Translations under genes and position numbers: made by a program
From: Lagopus muta
Taxonomy: Eukaryota; Chordata; Aves; Galliformes; Phasianidae
Assembly: GCF_023343835.1 (NCBI RefSeq)
Contig: NC_064438.1
Coordinates: 59,358,578 to 59,422,577, forward strand
Length of the DNA stretch: 64,000 nucleotides
Direction: 5' to 3'
Shown here: piece after piece, positions 22,801 through 36,407 of the stretch
Position numbering within the stretch: position 1 is the stretch's first letter
Layout: each line of letters opens with the position of its first letter
The notes under the pieces: model-generated
What the model was told of the DNA's origin: nothing
Databases searched by the model: none
What the model saw: only the letters and a program-made list of their open reading frames with translations

Positions 22801-22842
22801 CTGAATCAATTAAGTTATTTGCTGAATCAATTAAGTCATTTG
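22801..22842. repeat. 21-bp tandem duplication
   Basis: Two adjacent copies of CTGAATCAATTAAGT followed by T/CATTTG (22,801-22,821 and 22,822-22,842) match at 20 of 21 positions. They directly abut the 5' breakpoint of the CR1 copy. Confidence 0.9.
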
Positions 22843-25800
22843 ATGAGATGTACTAGAACACAGTAATTACCCCCAGAAATAACGCACCTGCTGTAACTAG
22901 CCCAGCAAAAGAAGCACATGCCTGGGGCTGATGACAATAAGGTCCAGACAGACCTCTCCCCAGCCTGCAGAACACTGCACAGCCCTGCTGCAGGCACTGC
23001 TCCCTGGGTCACTCCTGCACAGTGCCATCCCCACTCACTGCTCTGCTCGCTCAGTGCCAAGATCGCACCGTGCATCACTGCTGTTGCAACAGAGTGAGGC
23101 TTCAGGACTGATTTGTGGTGAGGAAGCACAGTGCCTTGCTGTGATGATGGCTCTTTGCACGTGTGAGTGGCACTTCCCTGTGCATTCGCTGCCTCAAGAC
23201 TTGGCCGTTGTCCTTCCCGTGGCTCCCTAAGAGGGGAAATGTGTTTGCCCACCAGGCTACAAGAGGCGAGCTCCTTCGTGATTCACAGCTGTTGGCTGCT
23301 GAGGGCACAGCACAGCCTAACATTTGACATGTGCCTTCCCTTCCACAGTGTAGGAGCAGCAATGTGAGTGTTGTATCAGCCCAGCTGTGTGCCTGACACA
23401 GGCAGTGAGACATGGGGGGGTTCCATGGTCTCTTCTCTGTTAGTGGGGTTTTTGCCTAGATACATAGGTCAGGATCAATACTTTTCACCCCGCTGTCAGT
23501 TGTATTTTTCAGTCTTCACAGAATTTACTATTTCCCCTAACTTTTTTGGAATATTCAGTTTGTGCTCTTTTCCCTTTGTGTGATTTTGCTCCTCTGGTGT
23601 TGTCTTCGCTCCATTATCTGTCTTATGCAGACACAAGGCACTGGGCAGTGGTTTGCACATGGTGCAGAGCTTCCTTCAGCCATTGAACCCTTTGCTCAGA
23701 TACCCGTCTGGCTGTCAGGCACCTCCATCACACCACTCACATGTGCAGTAATAACAGTCTGGATCCTTTCAAGAATCAAAACTGACTCCCACTGGAAATC
23801 AATCATCAGGCAGACAACAAGAGACAGGCAGGATAGCAGAGAACTGCCGCTAACATTTTTTTTCTATAAAAGCTCTTGAAAGCTGGCAAAATATAAATGA
23901 CTTGTCAAAGACAGCTTAAGGAGAGACACTGAGAATATAATTATGGCCACACAAATTGCAGATTTCTGCCATGTGTACAGAGAAGGTGTGTGTGAAGCAC
24001 ATGCTGGGGGTTAGAGCTCTGCTTTGCTCCCTGTCCCCACGGTACTACTATCTTTCCATTTATATATGAATGATTGAAATCTTTCATTATTAATATTTTA
24101 ATTAACATTTATGCAAGTTTTTTTTTTTTTTAAATCATCTTTTTCTCCCCATCTTAGGCTATGTCCATAAGGTGTTTAACTACCTACTTCCTTTCCTGTC
24201 ACTTCCATGAACAGAGAAAAACACCTTTAACTTTGCAGCATGTGGATGTCCTCAGAACAACCACTGCTGAAAACCACGGCACTGACTTTTCCTCCAAGTA
24301 CTCCTACACTGGTGATTTCTGCCACTGCAAAGTTCTTACTTGGGAAGCTTAGTACACTTTGTCCTGTCATGCTGCAGTGTCTCCCATCTCTTATAGCCAC
24401 CTCTTGCCTGAAGGACTCAGATCGCTTCCCTTGGCTCCAAATGAGAAACACCTGAAACAGCCCCTTGCTCTGGGGCAGGCCAGGTGAGAGCCAGTGGATG
24501 CCCCCCTGCTGGGGCTGAATTGCTCAGAACATCATTCTCCCAGCACAGACCTCCGAACAGTGATAACGTGCAGAAGGCTGAAGGACTTTGTCAACACAAA
24601 CTTGGATTACTATATTTATTCTGAAGGGGAAATTAACAACCACCACCAACAAAGCCCTATGACTGGGAGGACATCAGTGAACTTTCACCATGCTGCCACT
24701 CCCTGTGCAGGGGTGGCTGTGCAGCAGTCCTACATCCATCACCATAATCATGCAACACTTGACCTCCTGCTTAGAAAAGCCACCTAATACCTGCAGGCAG
24801 CTCCTGCAGGAGGTGCGGATGAAAGCAAAGCAGAGGTAAGATGGAGAGGAGTAAGCACCTGCTGCAAAGGCATCCTGTTTTCTCTGCTTACCACCTTCCT
24901 AATGCCCCTCTTACCGACCCCAGGGCATGCCAGCCAAGCAGACACTGCTGTGGGCACATCTGGCAGCTCTGTTGTCCAGCAGAGCAGTGAGACTTTGCTG
25001 ACACGTCCTGTCTGCAAGGCAGGAGCACAAGTTCACCCACACTTCCCCCTTTTGATCTCTTTCACATCTGTTTTGTTGTGAGCTGTGGTGCCACAAGCAG
25101 AAGCTAGACTTGCATTCTTCTTATGTACCAAAACCTGCCTGTGCACAATCACACAATACAGCAACTGAGCGTAACTGAGAAAACTGACACCAGAGAAAAC
25201 AAGTGCAGTCAGGGAGCTTTCCTCTGACCTATCTGGCTGCAAATGTTGCAGCTGATAGGAAGCTTCAGACAGTGACATGGGCCCATGGTTGTGGTGTTTT
25301 TCAGTTTTTCAGTGGTTTTCTTTCTTTTGTTTCGTGCTTGGTTGTTTTTTCTTTTTAATTACTATCATATGGGAGACTCCATGCACTTCAATTCTCCCTC
25401 CCATACGTTGGCTTCTGCCTGGAGCAGTGCAGGTGTGCCCTGCTCACACACCTGGTGCAGCTGTTCCATCCAGCAGTGGGCTCTGCTACCCCACGTTGTT
25501 TGCAGCGAAGGACGCTCCCTAGGCTGCACATGGCTTTTGTTCATTTCAAACATTTTAATGACTATAGAAAATAATGAGTAAATATTAGGTGTCTACCACC
25601 TCCACTAAAGCAATTTTCTTGCGTACAAATTGAATTTTGTCAGGTGACATGGCATGCTTGCTTGTGGACTCAGAGCCAAAGGCAGAAGACTGCTGCCTAA
25701 TTTGGAAAAATAACAGGAAATGAATTAAATAATAGGGATGAGGAAGATATTTCGTTAACTGATCACATATGCCAAGCAATTCAGCTTCAAAATTTGTCAC

Positions 25801-28800
25801 TGTCACTTTTCCAACAGGAATTTTTTAAAAACAGTGCTTTATCGAATGTGTGAGGCTCTTCCAGAGTAAGCAGTGACTGACCACTGAGAATACATTCATT
25901 AAAGCAGTTTCACACTCAAAAGAACAAATGCTGGTGGAGATTAATCGACTTCCTGTTAGCATATATTCAGTCTGAATGATGTAGTGGAGATGCTTTGGTT
26001 GCAGACACTTCATTTAAAGCAGTCTAAAGAAGTGCAGCCTTCAGTATGCTATTCATTTATCTTTTCCAATAGTAACCAGCGTTAGAACAAAGTTAAGTAT
26101 TATAACTGTCCAAGCTGTGGCTCCAGCTTTTCCTCAGCTTGCCCCGCAATCTTCAGCTGAGAGCTGATCTTCTATTAAGCCACTCTTGGTGGAAAGTTCT
26201 GATGGCTCATTCACATTTCTCTGTCCCTTCAGCTCTGCCAGTTACAATTTCTACATCTGCCATCTCAGCACTGATTCTCATCACTGAATGATTTCTGATG
26301 GCAGAAGAGTGAGAGAAAGCCTTAAGGAAGATTTCCTCAGAGCACAAGACCTCTCCATCCCCAGGAGTAGCAAGTCAGGAAAGGAAGGCAGGAGAACAGC
26401 ATAGCTGTACTGGGACCTGCTGGGCAAAGCAGAGAGCAAGAAGAAAATGCACAGGCAGTGAAAACTGGGGCAGGTCCTGTGGGAAGAGTATAAGGAAGCA
26501 GTGCTTCTCTATTCTCCTTACAGCTGGATCCCAAACGCGCTGCTTGCAGCTTGCATTCACTTCTGTCTGCTCTGGTCTTGTGTCTCCCTGTGCCTACACT
26601 TCGCACTCTTGGTAGGGATGGCCTTTGGTCTGTTCTATTCTGTTTTCATTTGAACAGAGGAGTGAAACTGTTTAATGTCAGAGCTCCAGCCTTCAGAGAG
26701 CAGGCAGGAGGGCGAGAATTTGAGCAGCATGTCTTCCCATCCCACACAGCCGTGCGCCAGTCTGCAAGAACACAGCACAGCAAGCAGTGCAGCTCCAGTG
26801 CCCTTCTGTATAGCTGCGCTAGGGTCCTCTCTCCTGTGGTTTCTGATCCCAAGAACTTTACATGGCATGTCTGAGACAAATCTGCTATCTCAAAGATTAT
26901 TAGCGACCCTTCAGTCACAGCTCAATTCTTAACTCTGGGTTGCATCATCTGAAGGGGAAATTTCTGCTCACTCCATAAGCAGATAGTCCATTGTAAGCCC
27001 TGGTATCTAAAGACCAATTTGGAGGAGAGGCAACATAGCCTGCATCTCTGGTACACACTAATTTTGTTTTGGTTTTTAGTGCGCAGGATTGTAAATATTT
27101 TAATTGCATTAAATTTCTCCTTTAATGAACAAACAGCTGTATAATTACAGGAGCATATTCACATCTCTGCTGTAATGGTTGTTTAAGTATTTTAATTCTG
27201 CACTATGTTTGCAGGGTTGGACTCCTCTCTGAGAAAGTAGTTTTGGCTGCAGAACAGTTCACAAGCCCTTAGCTTAGGAGTGCATTTTCCTCTAATTTAC
27301 CTAGGAACATTGTGAAAGTTTGGGTGCTTGGTTGCTTGGGTGCTTGTCTTTCTGTCATTTGATTACCTTGTCTGCACCTCCCTAAAGCCCAGCCGTCTCT
27401 TCAGGTGGCCAAAGGCAAATTTCCACCTTCACAGAAGGCCTGGGGCTGTAAGTTCTCTGCTATTCCTTGGTAAATGACATTATTTGGTTTTATAATCACC
27501 AAAGTTAAAAGCACATTGATGCTGGGCATCCCAGTGCTGGGGTCTGGCACAAGATGGGCTGTATGATTCTCCATTGACACGCACACCCACCACCACCTCC
27601 CCCCAGCACAACTTCCTTGTGTCTCACCAAGTCCCAGGCTGTCCTTGTCCAGTAATGCCTTTGTCTTCCTTTGCTCCTGCTGGCCTCCCAGCAGTGACCA
27701 TTACACATCGCTTGCCTACGAGGGTCTGCTGCATCTTCAGTACTGCAGTGTGTTACAAATGGCACTTCATTAAGAACATTCTCTGGATCTGCATCCTTTC
27801 ACACCAAAAGCAGTTTTAGTTTTCTCTTGTGGTTTCTTTAAATACTACATGTGGTATCTTTGGATACAGTATTAACCTAATGAACGAGTGTGAGAAAAGA
27901 AACATTTATCCAGTGACTCTTACTACCGTAACAGCAGTTTCACATATGGGGCTGGAAGGGATCAGTGGCTTGAGAGCAACCCACATCAACAGGAAACACG
28001 CTATTGCTCCATAGGTGTAGACATAGAGCAATGAAACAAAAACAGGAGTTAAAGCACTGAAGATTTTTTTTTTCTCTATGGCTTGATAGCTTAAAAAATG
28101 AATGAATAAATCACCACATTTTGGAATGAAATGATGCAAGTATTATGCCATCTGGCTCAGCAAGGAAGTTCTCACAGCATCTGTTTTAAAGTGAAAATTG
28201 CAGTGACTGTCCACAAGCAGTGGCAATAGACAGTTTCAGAAACAATTTGTATCTTTAGTTATAAAAAAAAATGTTAGCCCTTCATCTCACTGAAAACGTC
28301 AGATGTGCACGTATTGAATTTCTTGCTCTGTGAATCTGATGTGACCTACTAGACTGTCACAGACTGAAGCTTGTACAGAAGGAATCCCTTGCTGCCAGGT
28401 CCAGTTATTGTCAAGTCCACCAAGAAGCCTTGCTGGGCATTCTCTTGTACTTCTTCCAAAGTGCAGGAGTTCCCAATTTCCTCAGGTCCTGCCCAAAGCA
28501 CCTGGCACAGTTTAACAGTGATGGTCTTTGCCCAGTGCCAAGGGATCTTGCATGCATGAGGAGCAGATGGATGTTGAAACTGGTAGGGACAGGGGAAATG
28601 GCCCCGGTCTCCTGTTATCATACTGAAGTAACCATTTATACTGCCAAATGCTGCTGAGATTTAGCAAGTGCTTAAGTAAGCAAATGACAGGAGGTACTTG
28701 GTAGTTCTTCTAAAGCAGAACCATTTTCCCTCTGACTCAGGAAACTGACATATGAGCCTGACTTTTCCCTGCTAGTTTCATCAGATTCATTTTGGAACAA

Positions 28801-29633
28801 CACATCTAGCTGAAATCAGAAATAGAAAACACTAGCCATATTTCAAACAGTGAATCCTATGTCAGTTTTGTTTTGTTTTTTGAAAAACAAAACCTAATTT
28901 ACTCATTTGGCTTTTAGATTCACGGTCGATATAACGGAAGATGGATAGGAGATGAAGTGTGAATTCATCCAAGGGGAGTTTTTCCAATATTTTCATATGA
29001 GCAGTTTCAGTGGCTAATGGAGTTACAGATAATATACCTAGGACTAGGTTAGCCTAGGTGTGAGCATTATAAAAGGCCGAGGTGTGAAAGCAGAATGGAG
29101 ACCATAGGGCAAATGTGAAGCAACCTGCTCGGGTGGACAATTGTAAGATGAATATTCAAGGCAGTAGCTGGATCCAAACACATTCAGGCGCACTCTGCAA
29201 TGACAGAGTGCAGAGGTGGGTACGGAAACAGTGACATGTAAATAGCTGATGGCATAAACAGTGCCACGCTTGAGTATTAGTTGACAAATACATGGGAGAG
29301 ATGGGCTGGCAGGGCATCAACTGCCCATTCATTGCTCATGCTGATGGGCTGATTACTCACTGGGCTTTTGTAGGGAGTCCGTCCCTCTCCATCGTGCTCT
29401 CTTTTCGGGGAATCAAACTAACAGAACAGGTGGGACAAAGTCTGCAAGTGTTTGGTCATTGGTATAAAACAGATGAAAGGCAGTCAGTGTAGCTTGGCAA
29501 GTAATCTTCCAGCTGGAGGCAGTATGAATTAAGACAGGAAAGGCAAATAGGATCAGTGATATATTTAGAATAAGAAGGATTAATGCATGTAATTTTGATG
29601 TAAAATATCAAACCAGACAGGTGTGAGGAGGAG
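22843..29633. other. No complete gene; one exon candidate
   Basis: Mostly AT-leaning sequence. It contains a T run at 24,119-24,131, a possible decayed CR1 trace near 27,945 and one minus-strand exon candidate (25,585-25,696). A good acceptor at 24,158 (CTCCCCATCTTAG) is not followed by a convincing exon. Confidence 0.5.
25585..25696 (-). CDS. Candidate terminal coding exon, about 37 codons, unidentified
   Basis: On the minus strand a very good polypyrimidine acceptor (CCTGTTATTTTTCCAAATTAG, written from base 2 to keep the AG at 25,697-25,698) leads into an open frame. The frame reads RQQSSAFGSESTSKHAM then SPDKIQFVRKKIALVEVVDT and ends in TAA at 25,585. The composition is hydrophilic and protein-like but no family is recognised. 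No upstream exon of matching phase was found, so chance is likely. Confidence 0.18.
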
Positions 29634-29691
29634 TTGATGACCATTAAAAATCCCTTCCAACTCTAAGGATTTTATGATTCTATGATTCTAA
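29634..29691 (+). repeat. CR1 LINE tail, plus orientation
   Basis: A short CR1 3' end reading AATCCCTTCCAACTCTAAGG and closing with TTATGATTCTATGATTC. The upstream body has been lost or is unrecognisable. Confidence 0.8.
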
Positions 29692-31601
29692 AACCCTGCA
29701 TTTATTGAACCTCATGAGAATTAATTTCCCATTATAACTATCTAGCTTGACATTAATTGGAAATTTGGGGTTAAGTATTAGTTGGCATGATTTGAAACAG
29801 CATTCTTTGCTTTCTTGTGACTAATTTGTCATTTTGGTGCATTTATTGCTTTTTGTGAAAGAGGAATATTGATCCCTTGCACCACGCTGAATGCTGCCCT
29901 TTCTCAGGGTGATTCCTGCCATCCCCTCAATGACGTGCTTAACTTGTGCATGGGTTCACTGAGCTACTGACCCAACAACCTGCAGGAAAACGCACGCTGT
30001 TGTTAAATTTAGATACATTTCCAGGATGGAGGGCCAAGCAGCTGGGAGCTTTGTGATTCAGAACCTGCTGCACTGAGGGCGACAACAAAATGAGCCTTTA
30101 ATGAGAGGTGGTGAGGTCCTGTGCCCCTGTTCTGGCTTCTGGTGGCTCCACGTGGAGATGAAGGCAGTGAGATGCCTCTGATAGGCACAGCAGGGCTCCC
30201 AATGGCATGGTGGCCTTCCTTGTTGTGAGGGAAAGGTTTGGGATCAAAGTGTTTGCCTGCCTGAATTCTTTTGATCTCATCTGTTGCCCGTAACCTTGCC
30301 AAATAAAGCAACACCGTGATTAGCCTGTGCAGGCAGTTCCACCCTGCTGTCAGGAGTTTCTTGTGAGATCAGAGACAAAGATTTCAGGAGGTCTTCTGAC
30401 AACGAGGTGGGAACCCTAAACAGAGCCTCTAACACTGGGGAGACAAGAATTCTAACTCACCTGAGAGCTGAGTCCCATAATTTGCCAGATTGGACATATT
30501 GTAACTCTAGACCCATTTTCAGGATTAATTATGCCAAATTTGCAAATCACTGTAAAATTATTTTCACCTGCAGAAAAAATACTGTGTTATTTCCTCTTCT
30601 TCTCCAATCTGGTGAACGCAAATTTTCACATCCTCCCTCTGAACAGACATTGCCAGGAAACACTTCTGAATGTGATGTGTGTAATTCTGCCATAATTCAG
30701 TCCTGTGCCCTGAATGCCACAAGTGTCTCTGTTATTTTGTCCTTCATTAGGCTGTGAACTCAGATCAGAAATAATGTCAACTCATCACTTGCAAAATACC
30801 AGAGAAACCAATGACTGCACCACGAATGATGAATGCGGAGCTCACTTGACTGCAGACAGTGTAGGCCAAGGGCAGTTCTAAGAAACAGCTGCCTGATGCA
30901 ATACTCATCTTTCTTTGTGAAGCTGAGTTCAAAATGCTGTATAAGAACCAATGGCTTGGAAGAAAATAAATGTTTCTATTCTTCATTTGCTTCAGATTTA
31001 GGAGAGAGCGACCCAAGACTTCAATTAGGGTTACATCTATTCCAGAGCCAAGAACAAGCAAAGGAACGAAGCAAGCAGGCCTGGGAACAGTTTTCTCAGG
31101 ATAATGCAAAGATAATGCACAAAATCTTACAGGAATAATGTGTCCTAAGATACTTTCTATTATTATGAGTGTAGATTAAGTATAATAATGGGATATTTTT
31201 AAATGATGGAGTCTGATGGAGACCTTTATATTGCATATATTTACCCCCATATTCCTTGCTCTCAAATTTCTGGTTATAAGTTTAGTTTCCTTACATACTG
31301 CTAGCATTCTTCTGCTTGATAATTTCTCTGACCTGAATAACTTCTGCAGTTACAGAATCAGACTTATTTGGAATAAATCAGTCCTATTTCTATGATTTCA
31401 CTTTGTGTCTCTATGAAAGAAATGTGTACCAGTCTTCAATTTGTGTTAGTCTACAAAGGACTTTCAGGACCCATTCCCAGATACAAATATTTGAGATTAT
31501 CAGTTCTGGATATCCTGTCTCAAAAATACCCTGCAATATTAACTTGAACTTCTATGCTTCTATGAGAAGCTTTGTGTATACCTGAATTAACTGAATACTC
31601 A
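29692..31601. other. No complete gene; one exon candidate
   Basis: AT-leaning unique sequence with one plus-strand terminal exon candidate (30,996-31,138). Confidence 0.5.
30996..31138 (+). CDS. Candidate terminal coding exon, 47 codons, unidentified
   Basis: A strong acceptor (CTATTCTTCATTTGCTTCAG, AG at 30,994-30,995) opens a frame that would start in phase 1. The translation includes GESDPRLQLGLHLFQSQ, then EQAKERSKQAWEQF and NAKIMHKILQE, followed by TAA at 31,136-31,138. The last 30 residues would form a charged amphipathic helix, more protein-like than most intronic frames here. The frame stays open upstream of the acceptor, so the start of coding is not fixed. No family recognised and no phase-1 donor partner found. 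Confidence 0.27.
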
Positions 31602-31980
31602 TAGAATCACAGAATCACAGAATGGCCCGGGTTGGAAGGGACCTCAAGGATCATGAAGCTCCAACCCCCCACCACAGGCAGGGCCACCAACCTCCACATT
31701 TCACAGCAGCCCAGGCGGCCCAGGGCCCCATCCAACCTGGCCTTGAACACCTCCAGGGATGGATGGGGCATCACAGCCTCTCTGGGCAGCTGTTCCAGCA
31801 CCTCACCACTCTCACAGCACACAACTTCCCCCTGACATCCAACCTCCATCTGCCCTCCTTGAACTTAAAGCCATTCCCCTTTGACCTATCACTGTCTACC
31901 CTTGTAAAAAGCTGATTCCTTTCCTTTTTGCAATCGCCTTTTAAATACTGGAAGGCTGCAATGAGGTCTCTGAGTTACTC
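31602..31980 (-). repeat. CR1 LINE fragment, 3' end
   Basis: A minus-oriented CR1 starting at its tail (CATAGAATCACAGAATCACA) with GGGTTGGAAGGGACCTCAAG, a classic CR1 phrase. The 5' part (about 31,860-31,980), with CCATTCCCCTTTGACCTATC, is more decayed. About 375 bp are recognisable. Confidence 0.9.
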
Positions 31981-34900
31981 AGAATACAAGGACTCGTACA
32001 ATCTCTCCATTATACCTAGCTAGGAGAGTTTTTACTATTTATACCCACCCTGCAAGCAAGTAAGCCTCAGGTTACGCCTGTCCCACCACCTACCACAGGG
32101 TGCCAGCTCACCATCCTCCAATCTTCCTTTGAGAGAGATTAGAAAGCTGACAGGTGCAGAATTCATCCTACAAATTACACAGATGTTACCTAAGGTGATC
32201 CTCACACAGTGCTTTCCCAGACCTTTCCATGTATGTTACCAGTGCTTCCGATGAAGTGATTTACGTTGCGATGGTTTTATTGGTCAAGTTTTGCAAATTT
32301 GATCTTTTTTCTTGATCAAAGACTTTCCATTTTTCTCCACAGGAGAACAGACACACTGGAGACTGCTTCAGTGTCTTAAAGATATATTGGATCGAGCTAC
32401 CATAGTATTTTCTGGGTAAATTAAGCATGAGAAAAAGTGATCTTGCTTTTCGTATTTAACATCAGACAAATGCTCATGAGCTCTGGTGCTGTTTCCAAGC
32501 ACAGGAGAAATAGTTTTATTGATCCTAGTGCACCTGATGAATTAGGAACATGCTGAGAAAAATGCTCCATTCCATGAGTTTGGAATTTAGTTTCAAAATG
32601 AAGGGAATGTTTGCTGTGTTTGCTGTGGCATTCAGGCGCCGGGTTCCTCTCATCTTTCTGAAGATCCCGCTATGTACAACTAGGGGATACAAAGGCTGTG
32701 AAGCATTTGTCGCTTTGTTTTGTCTTTGCATATACTGAAGGCCTTACTCCATCACCCACTTTCACAGAAGAACAATTCAGAATTAGTTCAGAGTAAAGGA
32801 GGCCTGAACTCCTTCTTCCCTCTCTCTAAGAAGAAACCATCGTTTCTGGAAGATTTGCAGAGGACGCAGAGCAATGCACAATGGTCCCACGGAGTCTGCA
32901 GTGCCAGCTCTGGCTGATACAATCCACACAAAGATCAAAGCCAACCTTCCACAGACAGCATCCTTGGACAGAGATGAGCACTGCGTGCAGGTTGAGGAGC
33001 AGACCTTCCCGCTGGGTGATTACATTGCTCTGGCTGTGATAAAAGAAGGATGGATCCCCTCTGCCGGTCCTGGGGGCTGCAGTGATTCTCAGAAGAGCAT
33101 CCTGCCTCGCTGGTGGGGGTTGGGAGTGCAGGAGAGCAGTGCAGCGTAGATGAGCAAATCTATCTCATTTACCACTTCATGTTTTGAGAAGGAATGAAAA
33201 CAACTGAAAATCTGTCTGCGCGACATTCTCACATAAATTATTTATATCAGGATTGTTTTCAGCCCTTAGAGACTGCAAAGCATGAAAGTTTTATCTGAAC
33301 CCATGGAGATGGGCTGGCAGTGCTGACGGGGCGCTGCCTGGGCTCAGCGCCCAGGCAGTATCTGTATATTCTTTGTTATTCTATATTCCATCTGTATATT
33401 CTTGACCACCTTTTTAAGAAAATTACAAGAAATCATACTCCTGAGTGCTCCACTAGAAATAGTCAGCAAATGAGAAGATTCAGTGTTCAACGTCTATTAT
33501 CTCTGAAACAAGTTAGCATAGCACTGGCAGCCAGCAGCCAATGTTGAATTTACACAGAGAATGAGAAAAGGAAAATCTGAAATTTCACAGAGCACTAAAA
33601 AGAAAGCTATTTTTGATATCCTAAGGCAAATACTGGGTCATGGCCTGAAGTGCAGCAATTCGGAAATAAAACAGGTCTTTAAAAGGAACAACAGCTCTCT
33701 TTTCTCTGGAGGAAATGTTCAGTGAATCCTTTCCATTTCTGAAGGCACAGGGTCAGACTGGCTCCTGCCCTCACGGTGTGCTTTCACCATGAGCCTGAGA
33801 CGACTGACATGATCTCATAGGCATGGCTGCTTTAAAGACTGCCTTATGCAGTACACTCTGCCTAGAAAAGCAAACTTTTAGCATTCCTTCATACATGATT
33901 TTGTACAGAAGGCTTCCCAGGGAGTTGAACTCGGCCTGCACTGTGAATGGTTTGAACAGTTTCTATTATTTAAAAGTTCTATTGTCAGAACTAAACCTGA
34001 ACTGTTAATTTAGAGTTTCAAACAGAAGGAACCTCAGCCACAACTGAGCATAAGTTCAGCGGAAAGAATTGCTGGCCATCTCCCCCGTTCTTGTCTGTTA
34101 GAGCTACAATAACAATGGAACAACAATAAAACACTTTCCAAGCTTGGGAGCACTTTAGCATCAGTCTTACTGACAGGAGCACTTTCCTCAATTATATTTT
34201 CATCATCAGAGAAACTATGAGCCCACTGTAACTGGATAAAAGCCCTTCAAAATGAGAGCTTTCTTCAGTGCCTCATTCCCAACCAGAAGTGCTTCATATG
34301 GCAGCCTCCAGACCTCACAGTTGATAGCAATATAATGTCACTTAATGACATTTCTCATTGCATTTCTGTCTCACAGGGGAAGTGCATCACTGGGGGGGAT
34401 GCACTAGGCTATGTGTGAACTGACAGGAGAAGAAGAGGAAATACATTGTCACTGTTTCGTTTAGAAAAGTGCTTCTGACAAAAAATCACAGGCTGCTTTG
34501 CTATGACTTCATAGAAAAAAAGATTTATTTAAAAAATACAAAGTAAGAACTGCATAAGAACTTGGACAAGATAAGCATAATTTTCAGGTTAATGAGAATC
34601 AGGCACATTAATAGGCAGCTTCTGGTGACTGCATGCAGAGCTGATTTGCTCTTCTTTGTCTCACTTGAGGCAAATTGAGTAATAAATAAGAGAGCCAGTG
34701 GGGAGCATCTTCCCTCCAGGGCTGCAGAACCCAAACTACGTTTGGCTCAGTTCTGCACACAGTCTGGATTCACACTGCTGTGAGTGCTCACCTGTGAGTG
34801 CGCAGCTCAAGTGCTTGTCCAGCTTTATTTCTTGGTTGTTAATGAAATACTCGGTTTAGTTATTTACTTGCAATTGCAAAAAGTAGAGATTGGAAGCTCA

Positions 34901-36407
34901 TTGCCAGAACTCAGTTTTTGACCAAAAACACTGATGTTCTGAGTCAGAAATTTGAAACCATTGAAGCTATTTGGAACTCCTGAACTCTTGCCCTGCCTTG
35001 TGTAGGGCAGCTCTGGGGGCTCACACAGCCAGTGGGGAATCTGCTGGTGGAGGGAGAATGGCTGCATGGTGTTCGTCCCTGGGTCCTCCTCTGTGCTCCG
35101 TGTGCTGGGGGTATAGCAGCTGTCGGAGCACACTCCAGACTTAACAACACCAATTATGTCCTAAACCAACAGCCAGCACCCCCTTCGTTTGCAAATACAA
35201 GTCGCCAAGCCCTGGCTTAGCTGAGTCAGGGTCCTGTTCACAGGACTACAGACTTCTATGGAGTAGGCATATTCTTCTTTCTTTTTTTTTCTTCCTATTA
35301 TAAGTTTTGAAAAAATATCACTTAACCCAGAGCAGAACAAAACCACGTGTTATTAGCTGTGAAGTAAATGACACCATTACATTCACAAGAGTTTTGCTTT
35401 CTGCTTGCTCAGAAGCACAGCACTCAGCACAGGATATTCATCTGCAATGAGAAAGGAGCACATCCTGAACATCAGAGTCCTGCTGGGATTTGGCAGTTTA
35501 TTTCCATGAGCTGATTGTCAACAGTGGAGGAATTAATGACCGCGTTATGAGCAATGTGCATCTGTGCACAAGCTTTTATGTTTGGCATGTATAATATCAC
35601 ACGTGCAATGAAATTAATTACAGAATTACGTGGAATTATAGTTTAAGTGCAACACATTAAGCAGTTTCTTGGCAACTATTCAAGGTATGTCATAACCTCA
35701 GTAAACTCATTTCTTTCAAGGATTCACAACTCTTTTCAAACACATCCTTCAATTTAAGTGGTTTGTGGAGCTAAAGTGGTTGACTTGTGATTGATGCTCT
35801 GCTGATGGTGGCATTTTTTTAATTCTCATTATTCTTTTAAACTGTTTATTGTAAAAATTTCTCCCTGTGTTTATTGCATCACATTTTCTTGCTCTGTTCC
35901 CTCATTACTTAACTGTCTTTCCCTTTGTATGTCCTGTCATTATATGCACCCAGAGCAAACAAGGTATGGAACAGTGTGGCTAAAAATGGCTCCTGTGAGT
36001 GCTCAGGTAAGAAGTGCAGAAGGCAAGCCGCACCCTCACCCAGCATCCCCAGGTCTTATGAGCAAGATGAACAGTTATCTAGTTCAAACATACAGCCAAA
36101 TTTAATAAAGAATTTAGGTACAAAATTATGCATGGCTGCTTAATACTGTTAGGATTTGTGGGATGTCACTGGTTGTGCTACATCATCCAGCACAGCTCTG
36201 TCATGCACAGCAGTCTGCCATCTGTTTGTGTCTTACTGTGTTACGCTTGGGTTAGGGTTATGCAGGTGAGCAGACCCAGGATCCCAGCCCTCCTCAGGGG
36301 CAGCTTGGGAAAAAGATTTGGGAAGGTTTTCTTGAGGGACAGGTGCTACAGGCAGCCTCTGTGCCAGGGCCACCAGGAGCTGTGTGCTGAGGTCACCATA
36401 GGACCAC
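31981..36407. other. No supported gene
   Basis: Mixed, mostly AT-leaning DNA. An open plus frame at 32,874-33,149 has no recognised domain. A 25 bp hairpin at 33,334-33,358 is listed. CTCAG followed by GTAAGAAG at 36,006/36,007 is a consensus donor without a convincing exon. Confidence 0.5.
33334..33358. other. Perfect 10-bp hairpin
   Basis: CTGCCTGGGC, loop TCAGC, then GCCCAGGCAG. The stem is GC-rich and flanked by AT-leaning DNA. It is too short for a microRNA precursor. Confidence 0.85.

Noticed and set aside
24499-24512. CTCF-like motif (CCAGCAGGGGGGCA on minus)
   Set aside because: One extra G disrupts the core at a key position; weaker than the 56.5 kb site and without CpG context.
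27940-27985. GGGCTGGAAGGGATCAGTGG resembling a CR1 tail
   Set aside because: Too short and without tail octamers; could be chance.
28349-28621. 90-codon minus-strand frame with some protein-like composition
   Set aside because: No acceptor or donor of good quality at its ends and no recognised family.
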